DNA of 64,000 bases. It comes from Candidatus Peregrinibacteria bacterium. GTDB taxonomy: Bacteria; Patescibacteriota; Gracilibacteria; UBA1369; LOWO2-01-FULL-3. The notes below the pieces were generated by a model. The model ran no database searches, was not told where the DNA came from, and saw only the letters and a program-made list of their open reading frames with translations. The stretch spans positions 235,748-299,747 of the forward strand of contig JABIJZ010000002.1 of the NCBI GenBank assembly GCA_018655275.1, read 5' to 3'. Made by a program: the position numbers and the translations under genes. The stretch's first letter is position 1. Each line of letters opens with the position of its first letter. Positions 40,226-48,831 of the stretch are shown here, piece by piece.

Positions 40226-42399
40226 TAACTTTTCTCAAAAAAAGCATAAAAGGAGAACTATCGCTGGAAGAGCAGAAAAAATATCTCCAAACAAAGACTG
40301 ACATCACACCTCAGGAGCTAGCTGCAACAGTCAAATTTCTCCAAAAACAAATGTCGCAAAAAATAAACCTCCCCGACGCCATCGACATATGCGGCACAGG
40401 AGGCTCAGGATTACCAAGAATCAACACCTCAACAATCGCAAGCATCCTACTCGCCCGTTCAGGTATCAAAATCGCAAAACACGGCAACAAAGCAGCCAGC
40501 GGACGATTCGGCAGCTTCGACCTAATAGAAAAACTAGGCATCGATTTATCCCTCACACCCAAACAAATCGAAAAGAATTTCGAAAAAACCAATTTGGCAT
40601 TTTTATATGCAAGAAATTTTCACCCAGTCATGAGACATTTCGCAGAAGCTAGAACAGCAATCGGCAAACCAACATTTTTCAATCTCTTAGGCCCACTACT
40701 CAACCCAGCAAACACACAAAAACAAGTGATCGGCACAACCTTCAAAGACAAGATGCAACTGCTCGCAGAAACATGCAAAATCCTCGGCAAAAAACACATA
40801 ATAATCGTCAGCGGATCAGACGGCCTGGACGAAGTAACCCTCACCGGGAAAACCTACGTCACAGAACTCCTCAACAACAAAATCTCAAACTACGAAATCT
40901 CCCCAGAAGACTTTGGAATGAAAAGAGCCAAGTTTTCAGAAATAAAAGGAGGCACACCAGCCTTCAATACCAAAATTTGCAAACAAATCCTCGAGGATAA
41001 ATGCAAAACACGCCACAAAGACCTCGTGTTAATAAACTGCGCCCTAGCCCTAAGATTAATCAATCAAAAACCCAACATCCTGACAAAAATCGTAAACGAC
41101 AAAGAAATCCCAAAGATCTCAAAACCCGAAATCAAAAACCTACAAAAATCAGACCGGAATTTCCTAAAAGCCCTAAAGACCGGTCAAACATCAGTCATCG
41201 CAGAAATCAAAAAAGCCTCACCAAGCAAAGGCCTGATCTCAAAAGACTTTGATCCTAAAAAAATCGCCCAAAATTACGAGGAAAATGGAGCATCAGCAAT
41301 TTCAGTCATAACAGACAAAAAACATTTCCAAGGAAGCTTCCAGAATCTCAAAATTGCACGCCAAAACACAACACACACACCACTCCTCTGCAAAGATTTC
41401 ATAATCCACGAAAATCAAATATTCCAAGCCAGGAAACACGGCGCAGACGCAATCCTCCTCATCGCCGCACTCCTGTCACAAAGCCAAATCACACAATTCA
41501 CAAAACTCGCAAAAACCTTAAACATGGACGTACTTTGCGAAGTCCACACAATAGAAGAACTCGAAAAAGCCCTGAAAACTCCAGTCAAAATAATAGGAAT
41601 CAACAACCGAGATCTCACCACTTTTAAAACCGACCTCAACACCACCAACAAAATCGCAAAACACATCCCCAAACACATAACAATAGTCTCAGAAAGCGGC
41701 ATTCATTCAAAAAAAGACATACAATCCCTCCCAAAAAACATCAACGCAGTTTTGGTGGGAACTTCGCTCATGCAAGGAACAAAAATCTCCCAGCTCATCC
41801 CCAAGAAATTAAAGATCTGCGGAGTCCGAACCGCAAAAACAGCCAAATTCTGCGAGGAAATCGGAGTCGACTTCATCGGCCTCAATTTCGTACCAACAAG
41901 CAAAAGAAAAATCACAACCAAGAAAGCCATCCGAATCTGCAAATCAACCACGAACATCTACAAAGTCGGCATTTTTCAAAACCAACCAATCGAAGAAATC
42001 GACAAACTAGCTCCACACCTCGACTTCATCCAATTGTCAGGAGAAGAGCCATTAAGCTTCGTGAAAAAATGCCAAAAACCAGTCATCAAAACAATCAAAC
42101 TCCACGCAAAAAAAGACATCGCCGAAGCCGAGAAATTCTTCCCCCACTGCGCATACATACTATTCGATAGCACAATCCCAGGAAGCGGAAAATCCGCAAA
42201 CCACAAACCCCTAAGAAACTTCAAAAAACCATTCCTACTAGCGGGCGGCATCAATCCATCAAACACAAAAGAAGCCCTCAAACATAACCCTCTAGGTATA
42301 GACATAGCCAGCGGCGCAGAAATTCACAAACCTTACAGAAAACCACAAATTAGTCACAAAAAAATCACCCAAATTTTTAACCAAATAAAATCATGTTAA
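40216..42399 (+). CDS. Trifunctional TrpD-TrpC-TrpF fusion
   Basis: This 727-residue protein carries three consecutive tryptophan-pathway enzymes. About 1-305 is anthranilate phosphoribosyltransferase (TrpD: 'DICGTGGSGLPRINTSTIAS' near 59, 'KHGNKAASGRFGS', 'NLLGPLLNPA'). About 312-527 is indole-3-glycerol-phosphate synthase (TrpC: 'VIAEIKKASPSKGLISKDFD', 'LLCKDFII', 'IGINNRDLTTF', 'VSESGIHS', 'VLVGTSLM'). About 530-727 is phosphoribosylanthranilate isomerase (TrpF: 'LKICGVRTAKTAKFCEEIG', 'VDFIGLNFVP', 'PGSGKSANHK', 'LLAGGINPSN'). All active-site segments appear intact and the frame is open throughout. It would channel anthranilate to indole-glycerol phosphate. The boundaries are estimates. 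Confidence 0.93.
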   Translation: MHIITFLKKSIKGELSLEEQKKYLQTKTDITPQELAATVKFLQKQMSQKINLPDAIDICGTGGSGLPRINTSTIASILLARSGIKIAKHGNKAASGRFGSFDLIEKLGIDLSLTPKQIEKNFEKTNLAFLYARNFHPVMRHFAEARTAIGKPTFFNLLGPLLNPANTQKQVIGTTFKDKMQLLAETCKILGKKHIIIVSGSDGLDEVTLTGKTYVTELLNNKISNYEISPEDFGMKRAKFSEIKGGTPAFNTKICKQILEDKCKTRHKDLVLINCALALRLINQKPNILTKIVNDKEIPKISKPEIKNLQKSDRNFLKALKTGQTSVIAEIKKASPSKGLISKDFDPKKIAQNYEENGASAISVITDKKHFQGSFQNLKIARQNTTHTPLLCKDFIIHENQIFQARKHGADAILLIAALLSQSQITQFTKLAKTLNMDVLCEVHTIEELEKALKTPVKIIGINNRDLTTFKTDLNTTNKIAKHIPKHITIVSESGIHSKKDIQSLPKNINAVLVGTSLMQGTKISQLIPKKLKICGVRTAKTAKFCEEIGVDFIGLNFVPTSKRKITTKKAIRICKSTTNIYKVGIFQNQPIEEIDKLAPHLDFIQLSGEEPLSFVKKCQKPVIKTIKLHAKKDIAEAEKFFPHCAYILFDSTIPGSGKSANHKPLRNFKKPFLLAGGINPSNTKEALKHNPLGIDIASGAEIHKPYRKPQISHKKITQIFNQIKSC

Positions 42400-43376
42400 T
42401 CGTAATGAAAAACAAGGCAACAAAAACCCAAATCAAAAGTGTAGTAAAAGCCATCGAGAAATTATCGCTAAAAGCGGAACAGTTACCAGGAGCCCAAAGA
42501 ACAGCCATCGGGGTAACAGGCAACAAAGATTACATCGACCAAGGCAGAATCCTTAACTTCCCAGGGGTGAAAGAAATCATCCACGTAACAAAAAAATACA
42601 AACTGGTCAGCCGAGAATTCAAACCGCAAAACAGCAAAGTCCGAATCAACAAAGACATCACATTCGGAGGCAAAGCGCCAGTCATCATCGCCGGCCCATG
42701 TTCCATAGAATCCTACGAACAACTCCTAGAGATCGCACGCAAAGTAAAAGCCCTAGGAGCAGACATGCTCAGAGGCGGCGCATACAAACCGCGAACTTCG
42801 CCATACTCATTTCAAGGACTAGAAGAAGAAGGCCTAGAAATCATGAGCAAAGTGTCGAAAAAAATAGGAATCCCAACAATCAGCGAAATCACATCCACAG
42901 ACCAACTCGACCTCTTCAAAAAACACACAGACATGATCCAAATCGGCGCAAGAAACATGCACAATTTTGATCTCCTCAAAAAAGTCGCAAAACTCGACAA
43001 ACCAATCCTCCTCAAGAGAGGAATGTCAGCCACCATGGAAGAATTCCTACTCGCAGCCGAATACATTCTCAACGAAGGCAACCCAAACGTCGTCCTATGC
43101 GAAAGAGGAATCAGAACATTCGAGCAATCCACCAGAAACATCTTGGATTTAAACACCGTAGCCTTGATAAAAGAAGAATCTCACCTACCAATAATCGTCG
43201 ATCCAAGCCACGCAGCAGGACGATACGACTTGGTAGCTCCACTCGCAAAAGCAGGATTAGCAGTAGGAGCAGACGGACTAATAGTAGAAGTACACAACGA
43301 CCCAAAAAACGCACTTTCAGACGGCGGACAATCCCTAACTTTCGACTCATTCAAATCATTAATAAAAGAATTATGA
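42393..43376 (+). CDS. aroF: 3-deoxy-7-phosphoheptulonate (DAHP) synthase, type I with N-terminal regulatory domain
   Basis: This 327-residue protein joins PEP and erythrose 4-phosphate, the first step of the shikimate pathway. An N-terminal ferredoxin-like domain of about 75 residues precedes the barrel, as in the Thermotoga-type enzyme. Barrel motifs are 'VIIAGPCSIESYEQLLEIAR', 'MLRGGAYKPRTSPYSFQGLE', 'ILLKRGMSATMEEFLLAAEY', 'VLCERGIRTFEQSTRNILDL' and 'IVDPSHAAGR' (metal and substrate ligands). ATG 42393 overlaps the previous stop by 7 bases; ATG 42405 is an alternative start. Transketolase and Rpe in this window bear on the erythrose 4-phosphate supply. The symbol is generic, since the isozyme name cannot be fixed. 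Confidence 0.92.
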   Translation: MLIVMKNKATKTQIKSVVKAIEKLSLKAEQLPGAQRTAIGVTGNKDYIDQGRILNFPGVKEIIHVTKKYKLVSREFKPQNSKVRINKDITFGGKAPVIIAGPCSIESYEQLLEIARKVKALGADMLRGGAYKPRTSPYSFQGLEEEGLEIMSKVSKKIGIPTISEITSTDQLDLFKKHTDMIQIGARNMHNFDLLKKVAKLDKPILLKRGMSATMEEFLLAAEYILNEGNPNVVLCERGIRTFEQSTRNILDLNTVALIKEESHLPIIVDPSHAAGRYDLVAPLAKAGLAVGADGLIVEVHNDPKNALSDGGQSLTFDSFKSLIKEL

Positions 43377-44581
43377 AAAAATACATCCTAAACAAATCCG
43401 GCCACTTCGGAGAATACGGCGGCAGATACGTCCCCGAACTCCTCATCCCCGTCATGGAAGAACTCGAACAAGCATTTTACAAACTCAAAAAAGACCCCAA
43501 ATTCACCCAAGAACTCAAAGCCCTCTACAAAAACTATTCAGGCCGACCAACCCCACTCTATTTCTGCGAAAACCTCACAAAAAAACTAGGAGGCGCAAAA
43601 ATATACCTAAAAAATGAAGGCCTAAACCACACCGGCGCACACAAAATCAATCATTGCCTAGGCCAAGCCCTAATAGCCAAACACCTTAAGAAAAAACGAG
43701 TAATAGCAGAAACAGGCGCAGGCCAACACGGCCTCGCAACCGCGACAGTATGCGCAAAACTCGGACTCGACTGTACAATATACATGGGCGCAAAAGACTA
43801 CGAAAGACAAAAACCAAACGTCTTCTTCATGGAAAGATTAGGAGCCAAAGTCGTTCCAGTCCAAACAGGAGGCAAAATCCTGCGCGACGCAATCAACGCA
43901 GCCCTCAGAGATTTGATCGCCCACCCAACAGACACATATTACCTCCTCGGCACCGCCTGCGGCCCTCATCCATACCCAGCAATGAACGTATATTTCCAAA
44001 GCATCGTAGGCAAAGAAGTCCGCACCCAACTAAAAAGCCAAGAGTCTCGAAAACCAGACTACTTAGTCGCCTGCGTAGGAGGCGGCAGCAACGCCATGGG
44101 TTTATTCCACGAATTTTTGGACGACAAAGAAGTCAATTTGGTCGCCGTAGAAGCAGGCGGCAAAGGCATCAAAGAAACCGATCGTGCCTGCCAACACGCA
44201 GCCAGATTCCAAACTGGATCAAAAGGCGTTGTCGAAGGCTTCAAATCAATTTTCCTCCAAACAAAAGACGGCCAAATCAAAGAAACACACAGCATCTCAG
44301 CAGGACTCGATTATTCAGGTGTCAGCCCACAACTTGCATACCTCAAAGACTTAAACCGAATCCAAACCTCATACGCCAAAGACAACGAGGTTCTAGAAGC
44401 ACACACACTCCTCGCCAAAGAAGAAGGCATCTTCGCTGCACTCGAATCATGTCACGCCATGGCAGAAACAATCAAACTCGCAAAAAAGCTCCCGAAAAAC
44501 AAAATCATAGTCTTCAACTGCTCAGGACGCGGAGACAAAGACCTCTTCATCCTTGCAAAAAAATATAACTTCTCTCTCTAA
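43373..44581 (+). CDS. trpB: Tryptophan synthase beta chain
   Basis: This 402-residue protein from ATG 43373 overlaps the aroF TGA (ATGA). It condenses indole with serine using PLP. Motifs are the family start 'SGHFGEYGGRYVPELLIPVM', 'GRPTPLYFCENLTKKLGGAK', the PLP lysine in 'LNHTGAHKINHCLGQAL', 'ETGAGQHGLATA', 'GGGSNAMGLFHEF' and 'ALESCHAMAE'. It looks like a TrpB1-type chain from length and partner trpA directly downstream (TAATG, 1-base overlap). Confidence 0.96.
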   Translation: MKKYILNKSGHFGEYGGRYVPELLIPVMEELEQAFYKLKKDPKFTQELKALYKNYSGRPTPLYFCENLTKKLGGAKIYLKNEGLNHTGAHKINHCLGQALIAKHLKKKRVIAETGAGQHGLATATVCAKLGLDCTIYMGAKDYERQKPNVFFMERLGAKVVPVQTGGKILRDAINAALRDLIAHPTDTYYLLGTACGPHPYPAMNVYFQSIVGKEVRTQLKSQESRKPDYLVACVGGGSNAMGLFHEFLDDKEVNLVAVEAGGKGIKETDRACQHAARFQTGSKGVVEGFKSIFLQTKDGQIKETHSISAGLDYSGVSPQLAYLKDLNRIQTSYAKDNEVLEAHTLLAKEEGIFAALESCHAMAETIKLAKKLPKNKIIVFNCSGRGDKDLFILAKKYNFSL

Positions 44582-45336
44582 TGAAATTAATGACACACAT
44601 CGTCGCAGGATATCCATCCCTCAAAGAATCCACAGACATCGCCAAAACAATGGCAACAACTGGCACCTCATTCATCGAAATTCAATTTCCCTTCTCTGAC
44701 CCAATCGCAGACGGCAAAACAATCCTAGAAGCAAACACAAAAGCCCTCGCAAAAGGAATAACAACCAAGAAATGTTTCGCATTAACAAAAGACTTAGCCC
44801 AAAACACCGACACCCCAATCTTGATAATGACTTACTTCAACATCGCCTTCAAATACGGCTTAGAAGAATTCTGCCGCAAAGCCCAAAAATCAGGCGTCTA
44901 CGGCCTAATCATCCCAGACATCCCGATCGACGAAGAACCTTTCGAAAACTACATAAAACTGTGCAAAAAATACAACCTCCACCCAATTCAAGTCATCTCC
45001 CCCATCACTCCACCAGAAAGACTTCGGAAAATCGCAAAAATCGCCACAGGATTCATATATTGCGTCTCGAGATACGGGACAACCGGAGAGAAAAACACCC
45101 TCAACCCAGACCTCAGATCATACTTAGCCAAAGTCCGAAAACACATCAAAATCCCTCTCGCCCTCGGGTTCGGAATATCAACTCCAGCCCAAGCCAAAGA
45201 AGCCGCTCGCAACGCCGACATCATCGTAATCGGCAGCAAAATTTTGAATTTGTATGACGAAACTCCCGCCAACACCAAACTAAAAGCTATAGGAAATTTT
45301 ATCCAAAAAGTTCAATGTGCTTGTCTCCCTTCATAG
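44581..45336 (+). CDS. trpA: Tryptophan synthase alpha chain
   Basis: This 251-residue TIM barrel protein cleaves indole-3-glycerol phosphate to indole for TrpB. Motifs are 'FIEIQFPFSDPIADGKTI' (catalytic Glu and Asp), 'ILIMTYFNIAFKYGLEEF', 'GLIIPDIPIDE', 'GFIYCVSRYGTTGEKNT' and the phosphate-binding 'LALGFGISTPAQAKEA' with 'IVIGSKI'. It is the last gene of the trp operon. Its 3' end overlaps the end of convergent vapC by 38 bases, a tight tail-to-tail overlap. Confidence 0.95.
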   Translation: MKLMTHIVAGYPSLKESTDIAKTMATTGTSFIEIQFPFSDPIADGKTILEANTKALAKGITTKKCFALTKDLAQNTDTPILIMTYFNIAFKYGLEEFCRKAQKSGVYGLIIPDIPIDEEPFENYIKLCKKYNLHPIQVISPITPPERLRKIAKIATGFIYCVSRYGTTGEKNTLNPDLRSYLAKVRKHIKIPLALGFGISTPAQAKEAARNADIIVIGSKILNLYDETPANTKLKAIGNFIQKVQCACLPS

Positions 45337-45745
45337 CATTGTAAAATTTCTTGTCTGCTGTAAGAAAAACCGTATCCAAATCCTTAGCAAGAGCATGATA
45401 AGAAGCATCGTAATACGAAATTTCAGGATTTTCGTGCACAACAGCTATTGCCTCCTCCACATAATCATCACCAGGCTCCAAAAGCCCAATCCCAAACTCT
45501 TTAAAACGTTTAAAAATCTCCAACGCCTGCTCCCTATCCTCAGCCTTTCTAGAAACTATATTCAAAAATTCAAAAATCATCAGAGGAGTCGCAAGCACCG
45601 TCGTCACACCTTGCATTTTATACTTCAGGAGCTCACTTGCCTCCTCACTCCCCCTTTCTTCAAAGAAAACCTTCACCAAAACAGAAGCATCCAGTACAAC
45701 CGTCTTATAGATAAACCTACTTGGTTCAAATTTATTCTTTGCCAT
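45299..45745 (-). CDS. VapC-like PIN-domain ribonuclease toxin
   Basis: This 148-residue PIN-domain protein is the likely toxin of a VapBC pair. The acidic active-site positions are visible: 'VVLDASVLVKVFFEE' (first Asp), 'PLMIFEFLNIV' (Glu), 'EISYYDASYHALAKDL' (Asp) and 'VFLTADKKFYNAM' (last Asp). PIN toxins typically cleave tRNA or rRNA. It starts 14 bases inside the upstream vapB-like gene, the normal arrangement, and ends inside trpA on the other strand. Confidence 0.85.
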   Translation of the reverse strand: MAKNKFEPSRFIYKTVVLDASVLVKVFFEERGSEEASELLKYKMQGVTTVLATPLMIFEFLNIVSRKAEDREQALEIFKRFKEFGIGLLEPGDDYVEEAIAVVHENPEISYYDASYHALAKDLDTVFLTADKKFYNAMKGDKHIELFG

Positions 45746-45992
45746 AACGAATTTCCCTTAATATTTCCACAGAGTCCCTTTTATCACGCAATTTAACTTT
45801 TTTACGAAACTCAGCAAGCTCATCAAACATACGATCAATACCATCCGCATCAAGAGTCAATTTGTCCTCAATCAATCCAACCACATACTTACTCATATTC
45901 TGATTCCCAACCTTTTCACGCAACAACTTAACCGTCTTTGCAGGAAAGGAAAAAGTCACCCTTTGATAATTTATTTGAGCCGTCCTAGCCAT
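45732..45992 (-). CDS. VapB-like antitoxin
   Basis: This 86-residue protein from ATG 45992 (MARTAQINYQRVTFSFPAKT); the 16 residues upstream in the same frame look like leader. A short N-terminal beta strand and two helices (VKLLREKVGNQNMSKYVVGL) suggest a ribbon-helix-helix DNA-binding domain, followed by an acidic/basic helical tail (FDELAEFRKKVKLRDKRDSV) expected to bind the toxin. It overlaps vapC by 14 bases. It lies 69 bases after rpe in the same direction and may be cotranscribed with it. Confidence 0.72.
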   Translation of the reverse strand: MARTAQINYQRVTFSFPAKTVKLLREKVGNQNMSKYVVGLIEDKLTLDADGIDRMFDELAEFRKKVKLRDKRDSVEILREIRYGKE

Positions 45993-46061
45993 ATCCCAGA
46001 AAGTTAATTTCACAAAACAACTTACGTAACAATAATACATAAGTTATCCGCAAAAATCAAC

Positions 46062-46781
46062 CTACCTCAAACTCGCAATAGCTTCCTTGTAATCCTCCGC
46101 TCCAAACACATAGCTACCCGCAACCGCAATTTCCGCTCCAGCTTCACGAACAATCGCAGCAGTCTCAGCATTAACCCCACCATCAACCTCGATTTCATAT
46201 CCCAAAGCACCTCCAGACGAAGCTTTTTTGTCTCGAAGCCAAGAAACTTTTGGCATCATATCCTCCATAAAACTCTGCCCACCAAACCCAGGCTCAACAG
46301 TCATAATCAATATCATATCAGAAAGAGCCAAAGCATCTTCATATTGCTCAATCGGAGTCCCAGGCTTTACCGAAAACCCAGCCTTCACTCCTTTAGCCCT
46401 AATCATTTGCAAACAACCTCTCAACGCCTCTGCCGAACCAAACCCTCCATCAGCACCTCCAGGCCCGCCACACGCCTCCGCATGCACAACAATATAATCC
46501 TGCGAAATCTCACGTCCAGAAACCTGCGCACCTTTTCCCAAAGCCTCAGCAAAAGGCCCAACAAACTTCTCAGGATTCTCGATCATCAAATGAACATCAA
46601 GAGGAGCCTTCACCGACGAAGCCAACGACTTCACGACAGGCACACCAATAGTGATATTCGGCACAAAATGCCCATCCATCACGTCCACATGCACCAATTC
46701 CGCTCCAGCCTCAAGAACCGCATCTATCTCCGCCCCAAGGCGTCCAAAATCCGCTGACAATATCGATGGTGCAATTTTCAT
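46062..46781 (-). CDS. rpe: Ribulose-phosphate 3-epimerase
   Basis: This 239-residue TIM barrel protein interconverts ribulose 5-phosphate and xylulose 5-phosphate. Motifs are 'IAPSILSADFGRLGAEIDAV', 'LVHVDVMDGHFVPNITIGVP' (metal His/Asp), 'LDVHLMIENPEKF', 'MTVEPGFGGQSFM' and 'IEVDGGVNAETAA'. An insertion around 'GKGAQVSGREISQDYIVVHA' and 'GGPGGADGGFGSAEA' makes it slightly longer than usual. It lies 31 bases after rpiB in a minus-strand prs-rpiB-rpe group. Confidence 0.95.
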   Translation of the reverse strand: MKIAPSILSADFGRLGAEIDAVLEAGAELVHVDVMDGHFVPNITIGVPVVKSLASSVKAPLDVHLMIENPEKFVGPFAEALGKGAQVSGREISQDYIVVHAEACGGPGGADGGFGSAEALRGCLQMIRAKGVKAGFSVKPGTPIEQYEDALALSDMILIMTVEPGFGGQSFMEDMMPKVSWLRDKKASSGGALGYEIEVDGGVNAETAAIVREAGAEIAVAGSYVFGAEDYKEAIASLR

Positions 46782-46812
46782 AAAACTTTTCGATTAAAAT
46801 TTCTAGTAAAAC

Positions 46813-47304
46813 CTACCCTTCCCCATTCACAACCACATCACCCCCCTCATCAGCAACTTCTCCTCCAACAACTCCATTTATTTTCTCAACACGACGAACG
46901 TGCCGCTCCTCCCCTTCCTCAAAATCAGTAGTAAAGAAAGTATCCACAATCTTCTTCGCCTTCTCCAATTCAGTAGTTCGCCCACCGAGAGTAATCACAT
47001 TTGCATTGTTGTGCTTACGCGACATTTCGGCCATATGCTCATCAGTCGCAACCGTCGCACGAACACCAGGAACTTTGTTCGCAGTCATCTGCATTCCAAT
47101 CCCAGTTCCACACACCAAAACTCCCTTCGCATCTTTGTTTTCCATGACTTTTTCACTAACTTCTCGAGCAATATCAGGATAATCCACAGAATCTTCCGAA
47201 AAACACCCGAGATCTATAACATCGTGCCCACCCTCCTTCAAATAATCACGAAGGTTATTTTTCATCTCATATCCCCCGTGATCTGAACCAATGTAAACTT
47301 GCAT
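46813..47304 (-). CDS. rpiB: Ribose 5-phosphate isomerase B
   Basis: This 163-residue RpiB/LacAB-family protein interconverts ribose 5-phosphate and ribulose 5-phosphate. Motifs are the start 'VYIGSDHGGYEMKNNLRDYL', 'VIDLGCFSEDSVDYPDIA', the active-site Cys in 'GVLVCGTGIGMQMTANKVPG' and 'HNNANVITLGGR'. The last 20 residues (INGVVGGEVADEGGDVVVNG) extend beyond the usual end. It lies 9 bases after prs, which uses its product. Confidence 0.95.
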   Translation of the reverse strand: MQVYIGSDHGGYEMKNNLRDYLKEGGHDVIDLGCFSEDSVDYPDIAREVSEKVMENKDAKGVLVCGTGIGMQMTANKVPGVRATVATDEHMAEMSRKHNNANVITLGGRTTELEKAKKIVDTFFTTDFEEGEERHVRRVEKINGVVGGEVADEGGDVVVNGEG

Positions 47305-47313
47305 AATTTTAAG

Positions 47314-48249
47314 TTAGATAAACGCATCAGTAACCGATTTTCCTTCATGCACCGCACTAATAACACGTGCAAAAAGCGGAGCAATCGAAAGAACTTTCAA
47401 GCCTTCAAAAGTTTTATCTCCCAAAGGAATAGAATCTGTAACAACCACCTCTTTGAACCCAGCCTTAGACAATCTCTCAATAGCCGGATCAGAGAAAACA
47501 GCATGAGACGCTCCAAGATACACATCCGGATTCGCCCCAGACTTCATCAGGACCTCAACCGCCGCACACACACTTCCTCCAGTATCAATCATGTCATCAT
47601 AAAGCAGACAAGTCTTCCCATCCACATCCCCCACAACATGAGTAACTTCAGATTTATTATGTTCAGGTCTTTGTTTGTGAATAATCGCAAGAGTAGCTCC
47701 AAGCAAATCCGCGAAAATCTTCGCGTCCTTAGCTCCTCCAGCATCAGGAGAAACCACAACTAGATCCTTCAAATTCTTCGCTTTGAAATAATCCGCAAAA
47801 AGTCGGTTCGGATTCGCATTATCCACAGGGAAGTTAAAAAATCCTTGCTCTTGATCGCTATGCAAAGCCATTGTTATCACGTGGTCAGCTCCAGCCGCAG
47901 AAATCAGATCCGCCATCAATTTCGCAGAAATCGGCTCACGAGGAGTCGCCACACGATCCTGTCTCGCATATCCATAATGAGGCATAACAACATGGATACT
48001 TCCCGCAAATGACCTCTTCAAACTATCCAAAATCACGAACAGCTCCATCAGATCTTCATTCACATTCGCAGTACAAGTCTGCACCACAAAAACATCGTCA
48101 CCACGCACAGTTTCCTCAGCTTTTGCATAAACCTCTCCACACGCAAATCTTTTGACAAGCATAGGAGAAACACTGGTTTTCAATTCTTTCGCAATCGCGG
48201 CAGCTAGCTCTGGGTGAGACGTTCCTGCATAGATTTTTAGTTTTGACAT
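47314..48249 (-). CDS. prs: Ribose-phosphate pyrophosphokinase (PRPP synthase)
   Basis: This 311-residue protein makes PRPP from ribose 5-phosphate and ATP. Motifs are 'KIYAGTSHPELAAAIAKELK', 'FACGEVYAKAEETVRGDDVF', 'VVMPHYGYARQDRVATPREP' (ATP loop), 'ITMALHSDQEQGFFN', 'VVVSPDAGGAKDAK' and the PRPP-binding 'CLLYDDMIDTGGSVCAA'. The length is typical of class I enzymes. It heads the prs-rpiB-rpe group; its product serves PyrE and the TrpD domain encoded in this window. Confidence 0.95.
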   Translation of the reverse strand: MSKLKIYAGTSHPELAAAIAKELKTSVSPMLVKRFACGEVYAKAEETVRGDDVFVVQTCTANVNEDLMELFVILDSLKRSFAGSIHVVMPHYGYARQDRVATPREPISAKLMADLISAAGADHVITMALHSDQEQGFFNFPVDNANPNRLFADYFKAKNLKDLVVVSPDAGGAKDAKIFADLLGATLAIIHKQRPEHNKSEVTHVVGDVDGKTCLLYDDMIDTGGSVCAAVEVLMKSGANPDVYLGASHAVFSDPAIERLSKAGFKEVVVTDSIPLGDKTFEGLKVLSIAPLFARVISAVHEGKSVTDAFI

Positions 48250-48277
48250 AGGATATAAGTAAGATTTTTGAGGTTAT

Positions 48278-48306
48278 ATTGTGCGTCTTTTTCGATTTTT
48301 TGTCAA
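48278..48306 (-). promoter_or_regulatory. prs promoter
   Basis: On the minus strand a consensus TTGACA (48301-48306), a 17-base spacer and CACAAT (48278-48283) lie 28 bases upstream of ATG 48249, giving a leader of roughly 22 bases. Confidence 0.55.
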
Positions 48307-48391
48307 GACCCAGGTACAAAACCTAAGATTCTCATCAAATTTTCGCCAAAAAACCCACCTAACTTATATCATAGGTGCAAAAATTGGGCAA

Positions 48392-48754
48392 TTATTCAGC
48401 ATCAGCAGGCAACTGTGTCGGACCTCTCCTTTTCCACGAGCCCCTTTCTATTCTTCGCTGCTCCTCCGTCAATGAATTCCACCGATTAGTCTCCCTAGCA
48501 TCCAAACACACCAATCCCATATCATGCGCCGTCTGTTCACACAAAGAATCAAATTTTGGGTTTGCAGACGCACGAAAACACCGTCTCTCAACATTCGCTC
48601 TCAATCGTTCACATACGACACTGTTAGTCTCTCTTCCCCCACAACCCACAACCGCTTCCATCAACACAAACAACAAAATTGCAATCCTGCCTCTTGTCAA
48701 AAAAACACCGCCGTCACCTCCACCTTCCCCTTTTTCTTTATCTAAGCTACCCAT
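48392..48754 (-). CDS. Small hypothetical membrane-anchored, cysteine-containing protein
   Basis: I do not recognise this 120-residue protein. A Gly/Lys/Glu-rich N-terminus (MGSLDKEKGEGGGDGG) is followed by one hydrophobic segment (RIAILLFVLMEAVVGCGG) that ends in a lipobox-like VGC, then an exported-looking part with four more cysteines (VCERLRANVERRCF ... SLCEQT ... LVCLDA), which could form two disulfides. The layout resembles the protein at 23651-24313. It lies between the prs promoter and the transketolase C half. Confidence 0.5.
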   Translation of the reverse strand: MGSLDKEKGEGGGDGGVFLTRGRIAILLFVLMEAVVGCGGRETNSVVCERLRANVERRCFRASANPKFDSLCEQTAHDMGLVCLDARETNRWNSLTEEQRRIERGSWKRRGPTQLPADAE

Positions 48755-48831
48755 AAAAATTAGAAATAATTACAAAAAATAAGAGGTGATTATAGCCCAA
48801 AACACCCTTTAAGTCAACAGCTGGCCAAACT

